64,000 nucleotides of DNA from Flavobacteriales bacterium (lineage in GTDB: Bacteria; Bacteroidota; Bacteroidia; Flavobacteriales_F; PHOS-HE28), in NCBI GenBank assembly GCA_016717225.1, contig JADKGB010000004.1, forward strand, positions 1 to 64,000, written 5' to 3'. Positions within the stretch are counted from its first letter, which is position 1. Each line of letters starts with the position of its first letter. This document shows positions 42,601 to 51,255 of the stretch, piece after piece. Made by a program: the position numbers and the translations under genes. The notes beneath the pieces were generated by a model. The model was not told the origin of the DNA. It did no database searches and worked only from the letters and a program-made list of their open reading frames with translations.

Positions 42601-45290
42601 GAACCTACTCGATGAGCTTGACCGCGAACGCTGGGAACAGCATCGTGGCCATCTACATCAAGGACCAGACGTTGGGCTGCGATGCGAACAACTGGACCTA
42701 TGTGGGAACGAACCAGTTCACGGTGCAGAGCTTCAACTTCCCGATCGTTGCAACAGGCAACTACTACGTGCTTGTTGATCCAGTGTCTTCGGGCTTGGAT
42801 ATCAGCACGTACATCGTGACCTTCGTTTGCCCTGTGCAGAACATCGATTGTTCCACAGCGGAAGCATTGGTCTGCGGCTCATCCGTTCAGAGCAGCACGG
42901 CTGGTTTGGCGAACACGTTGCCACCAACAGCCTGCACGTTCGTGAATGCGAGCACAGGTGGTTCAGTATGGTACAGCTTTACCTCACCAACTGCCCAAGA
43001 AGTAACTGTGAGCACCTGCGGTATCGCCCAGTTCGATACACGCCTCAGTGTGTTCCTGGCAGCTCCGGATTGCAGCACCTTGCAGTGCGTTGCGCTGAAC
43101 GATGACGGTACGGGTTGCCCTGACTTCAGTAGTGAAGCGAGCTTCCTCGCAGCACCTGGCAGCTTGTACTACATCGCGGTACACGGCTTCGGTGCGGATG
43201 AAGGTTTCTTCCAGATGGCTGTGATCTGCGCGCCACCGTGCACACCTGCAACCACGAACGACGCATGCAGCGTTGCCGAAGCTCTTACGCCTGCGCTCGA
43301 TGACGGATCCGGTGTACCTACGCCTGGCAGCAACGAATGCGCCCATGGCGACCAGAACACCGGTTGCGATGCGTTCGGAGCCATGCAAGGTGTGTGGTAC
43401 AGCTTCAACAGCGGCCCCAACAGCATCATGTTCATGGACCTGCTCACATTTACCCAGGACCCTCTTCTCGTTGCTTCGGACATGAGCTACGCCCTCTTTG
43501 ATGGAGGTTGCGACGGTGGCTTGGGTGCCTTGAACGAGTTGGATTGTGCGGTTGGTGCTGACGGCTTCGGCACCGTGTTGCCAGCCCTTGTGCCAAACAC
43601 CAACTACCTGCTCAATATCTGGAACGATGGTGCGAACGCTGCAGGTTCCTTCTCGATCCTGTTGCGCCGCCCCGGTATGGATGATGCGGCTATTGACACG
43701 ATCCTTCAACCCGATGGATCCCTGTGTACCACGGTTATCGTACCGGAGGTGCGCTTGCGTAACAATGGTGAGAACCCGCTGACCAGTGCGACCATCACCT
43801 ACGACATTGATGGCGGTACGCCACAGGTGTTCTTGTGGACAGGCAATCTGGCTTACCAGCAAACGGAAGACGTGACCTTGCCTTCGATCACGTCGCCGTC
43901 GATCGGTGTTCACGTCTTGAACGTTGCGAGCAGCCTGCCCAATGGTGCAGCTGATGCGATCACTGCGAACGACTCTTACAGCAAGAGCGTGAACATTACG
44001 GGCGAGTCCGTGATCGTGGCGATCACTACCGACAACAACGGTGGCCAGATCTCCTGGACGATCCTCGATGCGTTCGCCTTCCCGGTCGCAAGCGGTGGCC
44101 CATACGCTGGTCAGAACAACCAACTGATCCCGACAACGGTCTGCCTTCCTACGAACTTCGGTAGCTGCTATACCTTCTCCCTGCTGGATGCGGGTGGAGA
44201 TGGCCTGTGCTGCCTCGCTGGGAACGGATCATGGGAACTGCGTACGTTGACCAATGCGGTATTGCTGCGTGACCTCTTCAACAGCACACCGAACGGGTCC
44301 AACTCGCCAAGTACCACACCTACAACACTTGTGTACGGTTCAGGGCACCAGTTCTGCCTACCTGCCGGGCCTTCGCCGATCGTTGCGAACGAGTGCGCGA
44401 TCTTCACGAACACGTTGTCGAACAAGGTGTACACCACGCTGATCTCCGGTGTGTTGAACTACCAGTTCGAGTTCAGCGATCCCGATGCCGGTTTCTACCG
44501 TCGCATAACGGTACCTCGCAACTGGGTGAAATTCTCAGAGATGGTGACCAGCCCGCTTACTCCGGGTGTGGTGTACTTCGCCCGTGCCCGTGCGGATGTA
44601 GGCTTGGATGGAGTATCGAACGACAATTTCGGTGCGGGTTGCGAAATGGCCCTGGATGTGAACCAAGTACCCGGTTGCACACAGTTGATCAACGATATCA
44701 GCTTGCCTACCAATAGCTGCGGAGTTACCAAGCCGTTCGGTGGAAGTGGCAAGATCTGGGCTGTACCCGTGCTGGGTGGAACGCAGTATCGTTTCCGCTT
44801 CGTGAACGTGGGCGAAGGCTATGCACGGAACATTGTGCGCCCGAGCTACGTGTGCTTGCTTTCCTGGACCCAATTCCCCTTGGTGAACGGAAGCACGTAC
44901 GATGTAACCGTCGAGGTCTTCGTGAACGGTGTGTGGGGCGGTTTCTGCGGCGCTACCTGTCAGGTAACGGTCGTTAACCCTCCTGCCAGCGTAAGCCGCA
45001 CGGCTGATGCGAACACATTGCTGATGAATGATGCCATGACCATCTTCCCGAACCCTACCCGTGATGGCAACGCCACGGTGGTGTTGAACGGACTTTCGGA
45101 TATGGACCATGCCATCAGCGTGGAGGTGTACGACATGTTCGGCAAGCGTGTGATCAGCCAACAGCAGAACACCAGTGGTGTCCGCTTCAGCACCTTGCTT
45201 GAACTTGACCGCACGAATGCCAGCGGTATCTACTTGGTGAACGTTACGGTGGATGGTGTTATGACCACCCAGCGCCTGAGCGTGCTCTAA
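39615..45290 (+). CDS. Giant T9SS-secreted multidomain adhesin-like protein 2
   Basis: A 1891-residue paralogue of protein 1. The start is ATG 39615 (MNKTIRALWKSGLMAIGLLV, signal peptide ending near TASGQN); the in-frame ATG at 39450 lies inside the predicted promoter. Domains in order: an N-terminal beta domain, a fibronectin III repeat (SNITTTSADVSWACAGCTG), a GDSWNG-type domain, an Ig-like segment, a GEVED domain ending GSGEAEDYLITV (about 700-847), a fibronectin III repeat, PPC-like domains, a CARDB-like domain (MDDAAIDTILQPDGSLC), the GDGLCCLAGNGSWELRT domain, the duplicated module (encoded at about 44386-44991) and a T9SS sorting domain (MTIFPNPTRDGN to LSVL). It is likely an outer-surface adhesin. 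Own promoter and terminator. Confidence 0.88.
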   Translation: MNKTIRALWKSGLMAIGLLVGATASGQNSRTIATNLGTSGNGPMGTAANHAGEYIYLASEIGGDMTITGINFAINAGTLTQTFGSVNLYLKTVGATSTLATGIYSTAGYTLVYTGPMVWTTNGFAGVPITPFAYTLAAGNLELLVTRTEGVTHAGVSFMCATGNAVSGGAALTCRRFNGAGAPVSGTTSLTQSNFRAAIQLVGNLGPCGATFPQDFSSTFFPPDCYETSHAWDLRNAANGFAAAGTGSVLWQCFSAPVGQVMTLSTPTFTPFGVPKQLNFDVAGAEFTGNASPDQLFVEASTDGGLTWPITLASMTNAIGGALNPLGTSITTGYVPTTAAEWATRSFIFSGTVNRIRWRGVSAFGNNFFADNITVTDPPSCLEPSAVAISNITTTSADVSWACAGCTGTYIVEYGVPGFVPGSGASVGGGLGIVTSAGLSANIPGLTGSTPYDVHVRQECTPGVSYSTNTPVTSFFTLCSGASCNYSFHLTDNYGDSWNGAQIEVKMNGGVVTTLELVDPCEATVSVPLCEGATIELVVTNLGAFPDEVGMTMFDPFGGVLYEQRGTSFYPGNCPTTYPNPGVPADLTLGLHFSTIGNCTPPPCVDPPVAGTISATASVVCTGTTSTLTMSNGGATGLTRQWQESSTGILGSWTNIGGATNQSYTTAPLLAPNYYRFYLDCGAGSDTSAGFLVDVNLLACYCTPVHTFDCFNGNIVNVTLNTLANPTVCNTPAYEAFPQSGATTTSLERGVTYPLGVTCDDNCIISVWADWDHNNVFDTYEWTQVALSTTANTAVSVGLSVPLSAVLGTTPVRIRSRFSGNPNGPTDACGAMGSGEAEDYLITVTPEPACLPASALVFSNVSQFAFDVNWTNGANSCGTATYVVEYGPAGFVQGTGTSLPAVLAGPVSITGLLAATQYDVYVTRDCTPCGDGPGLSSSASVVTYPDCATAQPINCPSGVGLFGANSQGAWNFVEPLFGFTTVGAEQLFSLSASVLGTYSMSLTANAGNSIVAIYIKDQTLGCDANNWTYVGTNQFTVQSFNFPIVATGNYYVLVDPVSSGLDISTYIVTFVCPVQNIDCSTAEALVCGSSVQSSTAGLANTLPPTACTFVNASTGGSVWYSFTSPTAQEVTVSTCGIAQFDTRLSVFLAAPDCSTLQCVALNDDGTGCPDFSSEASFLAAPGSLYYIAVHGFGADEGFFQMAVICAPPCTPATTNDACSVAEALTPALDDGSGVPTPGSNECAHGDQNTGCDAFGAMQGVWYSFNSGPNSIMFMDLLTFTQDPLLVASDMSYALFDGGCDGGLGALNELDCAVGADGFGTVLPALVPNTNYLLNIWNDGANAAGSFSILLRRPGMDDAAIDTILQPDGSLCTTVIVPEVRLRNNGENPLTSATITYDIDGGTPQVFLWTGNLAYQQTEDVTLPSITSPSIGVHVLNVASSLPNGAADAITANDSYSKSVNITGESVIVAITTDNNGGQISWTILDAFAFPVASGGPYAGQNNQLIPTTVCLPTNFGSCYTFSLLDAGGDGLCCLAGNGSWELRTLTNAVLLRDLFNSTPNGSNSPSTTPTTLVYGSGHQFCLPAGPSPIVANECAIFTNTLSNKVYTTLISGVLNYQFEFSDPDAGFYRRITVPRNWVKFSEMVTSPLTPGVVYFARARADVGLDGVSNDNFGAGCEMALDVNQVPGCTQLINDISLPTNSCGVTKPFGGSGKIWAVPVLGGTQYRFRFVNVGEGYARNIVRPSYVCLLSWTQFPLVNGSTYDVTVEVFVNGVWGGFCGATCQVTVVNPPASVSRTADANTLLMNDAMTIFPNPTRDGNATVVLNGLSDMDHAISVEVYDMFGKRVISQQQNTSGVRFSTLLELDRTNASGIYLVNVTVDGVMTTQRLSVL

Positions 45291-45314
45291 GCGAAGACCA
45301 GAGCTTGAATGCGG

Positions 45315-45344
45315 AAGGCCGCTCCCGAAAGGGGGCGGCCTTTT
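45315..45344 (+). terminator. Terminator after giant protein 2
   Basis: A 12-bp stem (AAGGCCGCTCCC paired with GGGGGCGGCCTT, one G-T pair) with a GAAA tetraloop and TTTT, beginning 24 nt after the stop codon. Confidence 0.9.
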
Positions 45345-45493
45345 GCGTTGGTTCCATTTGCCGAATGAACTCGGTTGAAGCCGATCATTTGGCCATTCGT
45401 CGAACCAAATTGATTACTCATCGGCAAAAAAGACTTGACAATCGACCAACAGGAAGGCGAACTTGGGTGCATAATCAAGACAGGCATCTCCCC

Positions 45494-48400
45494 ATGACGC
45501 GATCATACACACCCAGCAAAAGCTATCCCGGCCTGATATCGGCTTGTATCTGCACACTGCTATTGCTAGCCCATGTGCAGCGGGCCTCCGCTCAAACGGT
45601 ATCATCCTATGTCTTCAGCCAGGGCGCGGGCAGTTACTCCAGCATTGCAGGTGGATCGGTCCTGGAAAGTGGAAACTTCGACGATGCGGTCTCCACGGTG
45701 ACGATCCCGAGTTTCTTCTTCGCAGGGACGTATTACACCACCATGTATGTGAGTACGAATGGGTTTCTCACATTCGGTTCGGCACCTGCCGATGACGACT
45801 ACACCCCGATCAGCAGCACGGATAACTACACCGGTTGCATTTCACCTTTTGGCTTGGATATCGAAGACGCGGACGCTGGGTCACGCGAGGTTCGTTGGCA
45901 AACCGTGGGAAGCGAAGTGGTGGTGCAATGGAAAGAGGTGAAGCGATACACGTTCAATAACAACAGTGAAAGCTTCAGTTTCCAAGCCCGTTTGAACACC
46001 AGCACAGGTGTGATCCGATTCATCTACGGAGCCTTCAACGGAACAACGGGTTCCACCACCAGCCCGCAAGTAGGGTTGCGTGGAGGCAACAACACCTTCG
46101 CTTCGAATGTGAAGAACCGGCTGGTGAATACCACGGCAGGATCCAACACCTGGGCTACATCGATCTCGGGTACTACGAACGCGAGCACATGTCGTTTCAC
46201 TTCCGGAACCGTTCCAGCGAACGGGCAGACATACACGTTCACCCCACCTTGCATTGCGCCAGTCGCCACTGCCGGTGCTATAACGACCAACTGCGGCAAT
46301 AATACCTTTTCGTTCACGGTGAACGTGACCGGTTTGGGAAGCGCGGCTAACGTGGACATCGTGGCGACGCCCGGTGGGATCCTGCACGACAACGTTGGCA
46401 CTGGCAGTTATGTGTGCACGCTCACCAACGGCACGGCCGCAAGTATTGTGGTGAAGAACAACAGCAACAGCACCTGCGACCTGTCACTCGGTTCTTTCCA
46501 GGGCTCTTCCTGTTTGCCTGATGGAACCTGCGGCCAGAACCTTTCGATCCCGGACAATGGTTGCGGAACGAACGAACTTAATGCTTTGATCGCGGTCGCA
46601 CCGGGTGGTACAACACTGGGCACAAACGTGTTCCTCACCTCCGTGGACCTGATCGTTTCACACACCAACAACACGGACCTGGAGATCGACCTGATCTCGC
46701 CTTCTGGTGGGGTAGTGCGCACATTGATCGCGGACAAATTCGGTACTGGGGACAACCTCGGTAATCCCGCCAACTGCCCTACGGCTGTGCTTCGCTTCCA
46801 GGATGGTGGTACCGCGCTTACAAACACGAACACAAGCAACGTAACGGGTACCTACGCCCCACAGCAAACGCTTGCAGGTTTCAACGGCCAGAACCCGAAC
46901 GGCACTTGGCGATTGCAGGTTTGCGACGACAACAACGGTGCTACGGGAGCGATACGGTACGCGAAGCTCAATTTCCAGGTCTGTTCCGCACCGGTCGCAA
47001 CAGCAGGTACGGTTTCCACCAGCTGCACGTTGGGCACGTTCACTGTTCCGGTTACCGTAAGTGGCCTGGGAAGCGCACCGAACGTTGATATCGTGGCCAC
47101 GCCAGGTGGGTTGCTGCATGACGATGTGGGCACAGGGACGTATACCTGTGGTCCATTCACGAATGGCACCCCGGTTACCCTTACGGTGGTGCACAACCAG
47201 AATGCCTATTGCAACTTGTCGCTCGGCAGCGTGGTGAACTCGTTCGCTTGCATGACCAATGGCGTTTGCGAGAATCCCGGCCCTGCGATCCCTGATGACG
47301 GTTGCTCCACCAGCAACAACTTGGAGGTGGGTATTGAAATAAGCGGCCTACCCGCGCTGTTGAATTCAACCGCAAGCTTCGAAAGCGTGGACCTGATCCT
47401 GAGCCACACCTACCGCGGCGATCTGAACATCTACCTGATCTCGCCCACCGGGCAAACGAGGAACCTCTTCCTGCGTAAGCCGACAACCGGCGCAAGCGGC
47501 GACAACTTGGGAAATCCAGCGAACTGCCCCACCGCGGTCCTGAAACTGAAAGATGGAGCGGCCGCACTGTCCACGTTGAACGCCAACACGAACAACGGTG
47601 CGGTAGGCACCTTCGCACCCGAGCAAACGCTTGCTGGGTTCACGGGCAACCCGAACGGTACGTGGAAACTTCGCGTTTGCGACGCTGCTGGCCAGGACGT
47701 AGGTAATGTGCGTTATGTGAAATTGAACTTCCTCAATTGCGCACCAGCCATCGCCACTGCGAGCGTGGTGGAAGACTGTGCGAACGGTGTCTTCAGGCTG
47801 AGCGTGGTGGTGAGCAATACGGGGTCCGGTGCTACAGTGGATCTGGTAACGAACCTTCTGGGTATGGAACAAAATGATGTGGGCGCAGGCACCTATCTCT
47901 TGGGACCCTATCCAACAGGAAGCGTGGTGAACCTTTCGGTGCGCCACCAGAACAACAGTGGTTGCGATACGGACCTGCTGGGCTTCCAAGATTGTTGCAC
48001 GGGCTCTTGCACGTACGGAGCTACGGCGATCATCGGCAACAACACCACTCCCCCTATCACCTGCGGAAATGGTGCAACAACCGGTAGCGGCACCCGCGAT
48101 GCACGTTGGTTCAAATGGGTGGCTCCGTACGCGGGTACCATCTCTATTTCCGCTTGCGCACAGACCCCCGTGGTCAACACGTACTTGCGGTTACATTCAG
48201 GTGCATGCGGTACGCTCACCTTCCTACAGCAGGATGATGATGGTTGCTCGTTCTTCGGTGGTTCACGCATCTTGAACAGGCCTGTAACCGCTGGCACCAC
48301 CTACTTCATCGAGTGGGACAACCGCAACTCCAGCAATGGCTTCACGTGGCAGTTGCAGTTCACCGCTACCGCAAGCACCAACCCTTGCGCTCCTCTTCCG

Positions 48401-50830
48401 CTGGCATGTGGTGCCAACGTATCATCCAACAGCACGAGCGGCGCGCCCAATTCATTGCCTGTTACAGCATGCGCGTTCAACGGAGCGGCAAGCACTGGCG
48501 GCACACATTGGTGGAGCCACACCGCCGCAACGAACGGTGAAGTGATCGTGACACTCTGCGGAAACGCGGCGTTCAACTCGCGTTTGTCGGTGTTCGAACC
48601 CACACCTTCTTGCGGCACGCCCACGTGTGTCGCCATGAATGATGATTCCCCAGGCTGCCCGAACAACACGTCCGAAGTGCGCTTTGCCGCACAAGCTGGC
48701 CACACCTACCACATTGCGGTGCACGGATCCGGTGCAGCTGCGGGCACTTACACGATCAACCTGTTCTGCCAATCTGCTTGTACACCTGCCGTGTCGAACG
48801 ATGCATGTGCCACTGCGGTGAACGCCACGTCGGTGCTCAATGATGGCACCGGTGTACCCGCTTACTATGACAACAGTTGTGCGCATGTGGACGATCCCAC
48901 GTCCACATCAGGTGCTGCACCAGCGGTAGGCCTGTGGTACAGCTTCAACGCCGGGCCTAACGCCATGCACCGGTTGCACATTCCCACCCATATCGAGAAC
49001 CAAGGCTACACGGCCGGTGCCATGAGCTATGCTCTGTACAGCGGCGCGTGCAATGGCAGTGGCATGGGCGCAACCGGGGAATTGGTGAGCGTATTGGCAG
49101 GGAACGGGATACACGACCTGCCGCTGCTTACGCCCGGCGCTGATTATCGTTTGCTCGTATACAACAATGGCGGCATTTCGCAGATCGGCTCCTTCGGTTT
49201 CTTATTGGACCATCCCGGCTTGCACGATGCCGGTATTACAGCAGTGACCGCTCCTGCGGGTGTGATCTGTGGATCGGTGATCGCGCCGGTGGTGACACTG
49301 AAGAACTTCGGAGAAGCGATGCTCACACAGGTGATCCTGCAGGTGAGTATCGACGGCGGGCTGCCCGTGCTGAGCCATCCATGGACAGGTTCACTCGCAT
49401 TCGGCAATTCGGAAGTGGTTTCGCTGCCCGCAGTGCTTACGCCAAGCGGAACGCATACGGTAACGGTTTCGGTGCTGCAACCCAATGGACAGCCAGACGA
49501 GATCACAGTGAACAACGCGGCCAGCAGCGCCTATGATGCGAGTGGGCACACAGCTGTGGTGGTGTTGAACGCGGATGCGAACGCTGCCCAAACCACCTGG
49601 ACGATCTTCGATGCGTTCTTCTTCCCTGTGGCCAATGGTGGCGGGGTTGCGAACAGCACCAGCACACAGGTTTGCCTGGCTTCCAACTTCGGTGATTGCT
49701 ACAGCTTGTTCCTTTATGATAGCGGTGGCGACGGCCTATGCTGCGGTGCGGGCAACGGCTTCTGGGAAGTGCAGGATGGCACAGGCCGTGTCCTTTTGCG
49801 CGACCAGTTCATTGGCTCCGCGGATGGTACACAAAGCCCTGCGCTTGTTCCGGCCACAGGCGTCTACGTGAGCGGTCATGAGTTCTGCCTACCTGCTGGT
49901 CCTAGCGACATCCTCGCGAACGAGTGTGGCATCTTCACCAACAACCTGCTGAACAAGGTGTACTGCGAGGCGGTACCCGGTGTGTTGATGTACCAATTCG
50001 AATTCAGCGATCCGGATGCGGGCTTCCTGCGTCGCATAGCAGTGCCGCGCCCATGGGTCGAATTCGGTGAAATGGTCAGCAGCCCCTTGTTGCCCGGTGT
50101 GCACTATTTCACACGTGTTCGAGTGGACCAAGGTGCTACCGGCATGGCGGACGACCGCTTCGGTGGCGGTTGCGAAATGGGTATCGACCCCGTGCAAGTT
50201 CCCGGTTGTACACAGCTGATCGACAACCCTTCGCTGCCTACGCATAGTTGCGGCGCAACCAAGACCTTCGGCGGAAGCGACAAGATCTGGGCGGTGCCTG
50301 TTGTGGGCGGAACACTGTACAAGTTCAAGTTCGTAAACATGGGCGAAGGGTACACCCGCATCATACAGAGCAACAACTATGTGTGCATCCTGAACTGGGT
50401 AACCCTGCCCTTGGTGAACGGCCAATACGATGTTACCGTGAACGTGCTGGTGAACGGCCAATGGAGCGGCTTCTGCGGCGCGAGCTGCCAGCTTACCATC
50501 TTCAACCCACCAGCGAACGGTGGTGAGGAACGCACCCCGGAGTTCACCGAAGAAACCGAAGCGGCACAAGCAGACCTGTTGGTTTACCCCAACCCCGTGG
50601 CCGATGGGCAGGTAACCCTGAGCCTCGGGGGTCTTACTGGCGAGCATCAGGAGATCCAACTGCACATTACCGACCTGCAAGGCAAGGTGGTGATGAGCGA
50701 ACGCCTGATGAACGAAGGTGATCACTTGAACCGTGTTATCGGGCTGGACAGGTCGATAACAACAGGGGTTTACTTGCTGAACCTCAACGTGGATGGAAAG
50801 ACATTCACGAAGCGATTGAGCGTGCTTTAG
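45494..50830 (+). CDS. Giant T9SS-secreted protein 3 with two P-domains
   Basis: A 1778-residue protein. The start is ATG 45494 (MTRSYTPSKSYPGLISACIC, signal peptide ending RASAQ). The N-terminal domain (about 35-250) has YYTTMYVSTNGFLTFGSA and SFSFQARLNTSTGVIRFIY. Two proprotein-convertase P-domains follow (about 346-494 and 593-748), each with VDLI(V/L)SHT and a YAKLNF or YVKLNF ending. Then come PPC-like domains, a CARDB-like domain, the GDGLCCGAGNGFWEVQD domain, the duplicated module (about 49915-50517) and a T9SS sorting domain (LLVYPNPVADGQ to LSVL). P-domains usually accompany secreted proteases or glycan-binding proteins; no protease domain is present. Its N-terminal architecture is shared with the gene at 55851. 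Confidence 0.88.
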   Translation: MTRSYTPSKSYPGLISACICTLLLLAHVQRASAQTVSSYVFSQGAGSYSSIAGGSVLESGNFDDAVSTVTIPSFFFAGTYYTTMYVSTNGFLTFGSAPADDDYTPISSTDNYTGCISPFGLDIEDADAGSREVRWQTVGSEVVVQWKEVKRYTFNNNSESFSFQARLNTSTGVIRFIYGAFNGTTGSTTSPQVGLRGGNNTFASNVKNRLVNTTAGSNTWATSISGTTNASTCRFTSGTVPANGQTYTFTPPCIAPVATAGAITTNCGNNTFSFTVNVTGLGSAANVDIVATPGGILHDNVGTGSYVCTLTNGTAASIVVKNNSNSTCDLSLGSFQGSSCLPDGTCGQNLSIPDNGCGTNELNALIAVAPGGTTLGTNVFLTSVDLIVSHTNNTDLEIDLISPSGGVVRTLIADKFGTGDNLGNPANCPTAVLRFQDGGTALTNTNTSNVTGTYAPQQTLAGFNGQNPNGTWRLQVCDDNNGATGAIRYAKLNFQVCSAPVATAGTVSTSCTLGTFTVPVTVSGLGSAPNVDIVATPGGLLHDDVGTGTYTCGPFTNGTPVTLTVVHNQNAYCNLSLGSVVNSFACMTNGVCENPGPAIPDDGCSTSNNLEVGIEISGLPALLNSTASFESVDLILSHTYRGDLNIYLISPTGQTRNLFLRKPTTGASGDNLGNPANCPTAVLKLKDGAAALSTLNANTNNGAVGTFAPEQTLAGFTGNPNGTWKLRVCDAAGQDVGNVRYVKLNFLNCAPAIATASVVEDCANGVFRLSVVVSNTGSGATVDLVTNLLGMEQNDVGAGTYLLGPYPTGSVVNLSVRHQNNSGCDTDLLGFQDCCTGSCTYGATAIIGNNTTPPITCGNGATTGSGTRDARWFKWVAPYAGTISISACAQTPVVNTYLRLHSGACGTLTFLQQDDDGCSFFGGSRILNRPVTAGTTYFIEWDNRNSSNGFTWQLQFTATASTNPCAPLPLACGANVSSNSTSGAPNSLPVTACAFNGAASTGGTHWWSHTAATNGEVIVTLCGNAAFNSRLSVFEPTPSCGTPTCVAMNDDSPGCPNNTSEVRFAAQAGHTYHIAVHGSGAAAGTYTINLFCQSACTPAVSNDACATAVNATSVLNDGTGVPAYYDNSCAHVDDPTSTSGAAPAVGLWYSFNAGPNAMHRLHIPTHIENQGYTAGAMSYALYSGACNGSGMGATGELVSVLAGNGIHDLPLLTPGADYRLLVYNNGGISQIGSFGFLLDHPGLHDAGITAVTAPAGVICGSVIAPVVTLKNFGEAMLTQVILQVSIDGGLPVLSHPWTGSLAFGNSEVVSLPAVLTPSGTHTVTVSVLQPNGQPDEITVNNAASSAYDASGHTAVVVLNADANAAQTTWTIFDAFFFPVANGGGVANSTSTQVCLASNFGDCYSLFLYDSGGDGLCCGAGNGFWEVQDGTGRVLLRDQFIGSADGTQSPALVPATGVYVSGHEFCLPAGPSDILANECGIFTNNLLNKVYCEAVPGVLMYQFEFSDPDAGFLRRIAVPRPWVEFGEMVSSPLLPGVHYFTRVRVDQGATGMADDRFGGGCEMGIDPVQVPGCTQLIDNPSLPTHSCGATKTFGGSDKIWAVPVVGGTLYKFKFVNMGEGYTRIIQSNNYVCILNWVTLPLVNGQYDVTVNVLVNGQWSGFCGASCQLTIFNPPANGGEERTPEFTEETEAAQADLLVYPNPVADGQVTLSLGGLTGEHQEIQLHITDLQGKVVMSERLMNEGDHLNRVIGLDRSITTGVYLLNLNVDGKTFTKRLSVL

Positions 50831-50856
50831 GCCGAACTGATAGACCCTCTTGATCG

Positions 50857-50888
50857 AAGCCCTGTTCGCCCATTGGTGAACAGGGCTT
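50857..50888 (+). terminator. Terminator after giant protein 3
   Basis: An 11-bp perfect stem (AAGCCCTGTTC / GAACAGGGCTT) with a 10-nt loop, 26 nt after the stop codon, followed by TTGCTCTG. Confidence 0.8.
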
Positions 50889-50999
50889 TGCTCTGTTAAA
50901 AGGCGAAAAGCCGGTGCGGATCGGAAACCCGGATCCAGCGCGGGATCCGGAACGATCGACGCGGACGACAACTTGTTGAAAAGTATTGCTCCGAACCTA

Positions 51000-51030
51000 T
51001 TGATTGCTAAAAAGCGCTCGGTTAGTTTTG
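51000..51030 (+). promoter_or_regulatory. Predicted promoter of giant protein gene 4
   Basis: TTG (51000-51002) and TAGTTTTG (51023-51030), a full match to TAnnTTTG, with 24 nt between TTG and TTTG. The leader to ATG 51256 is about 220 nt and ends in AAACAAAAACCAAAACC. The gap 50831-51255 holds no other gene. Confidence 0.6.
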
Positions 51031-51255
51031 GTCGATACAATTTATGGTTCCAACGTTAGAAAAAGCTGATTGAACTTTCAAACCCATCCGCTCGGACAAC
51101 CAACCTCTCCCCTCGTGCTGCTCGCGAACAGGCCCAGCCTGCGCGGGATACGTGTCTTCAACCAAACCCTGTTACAGGCCACCGGCCTTACCAACGGCAA
51201 TAGCCCGGAGCTATCACTCAACTCTTTCAGAAACAAAAACCAAAACCAACAACAC

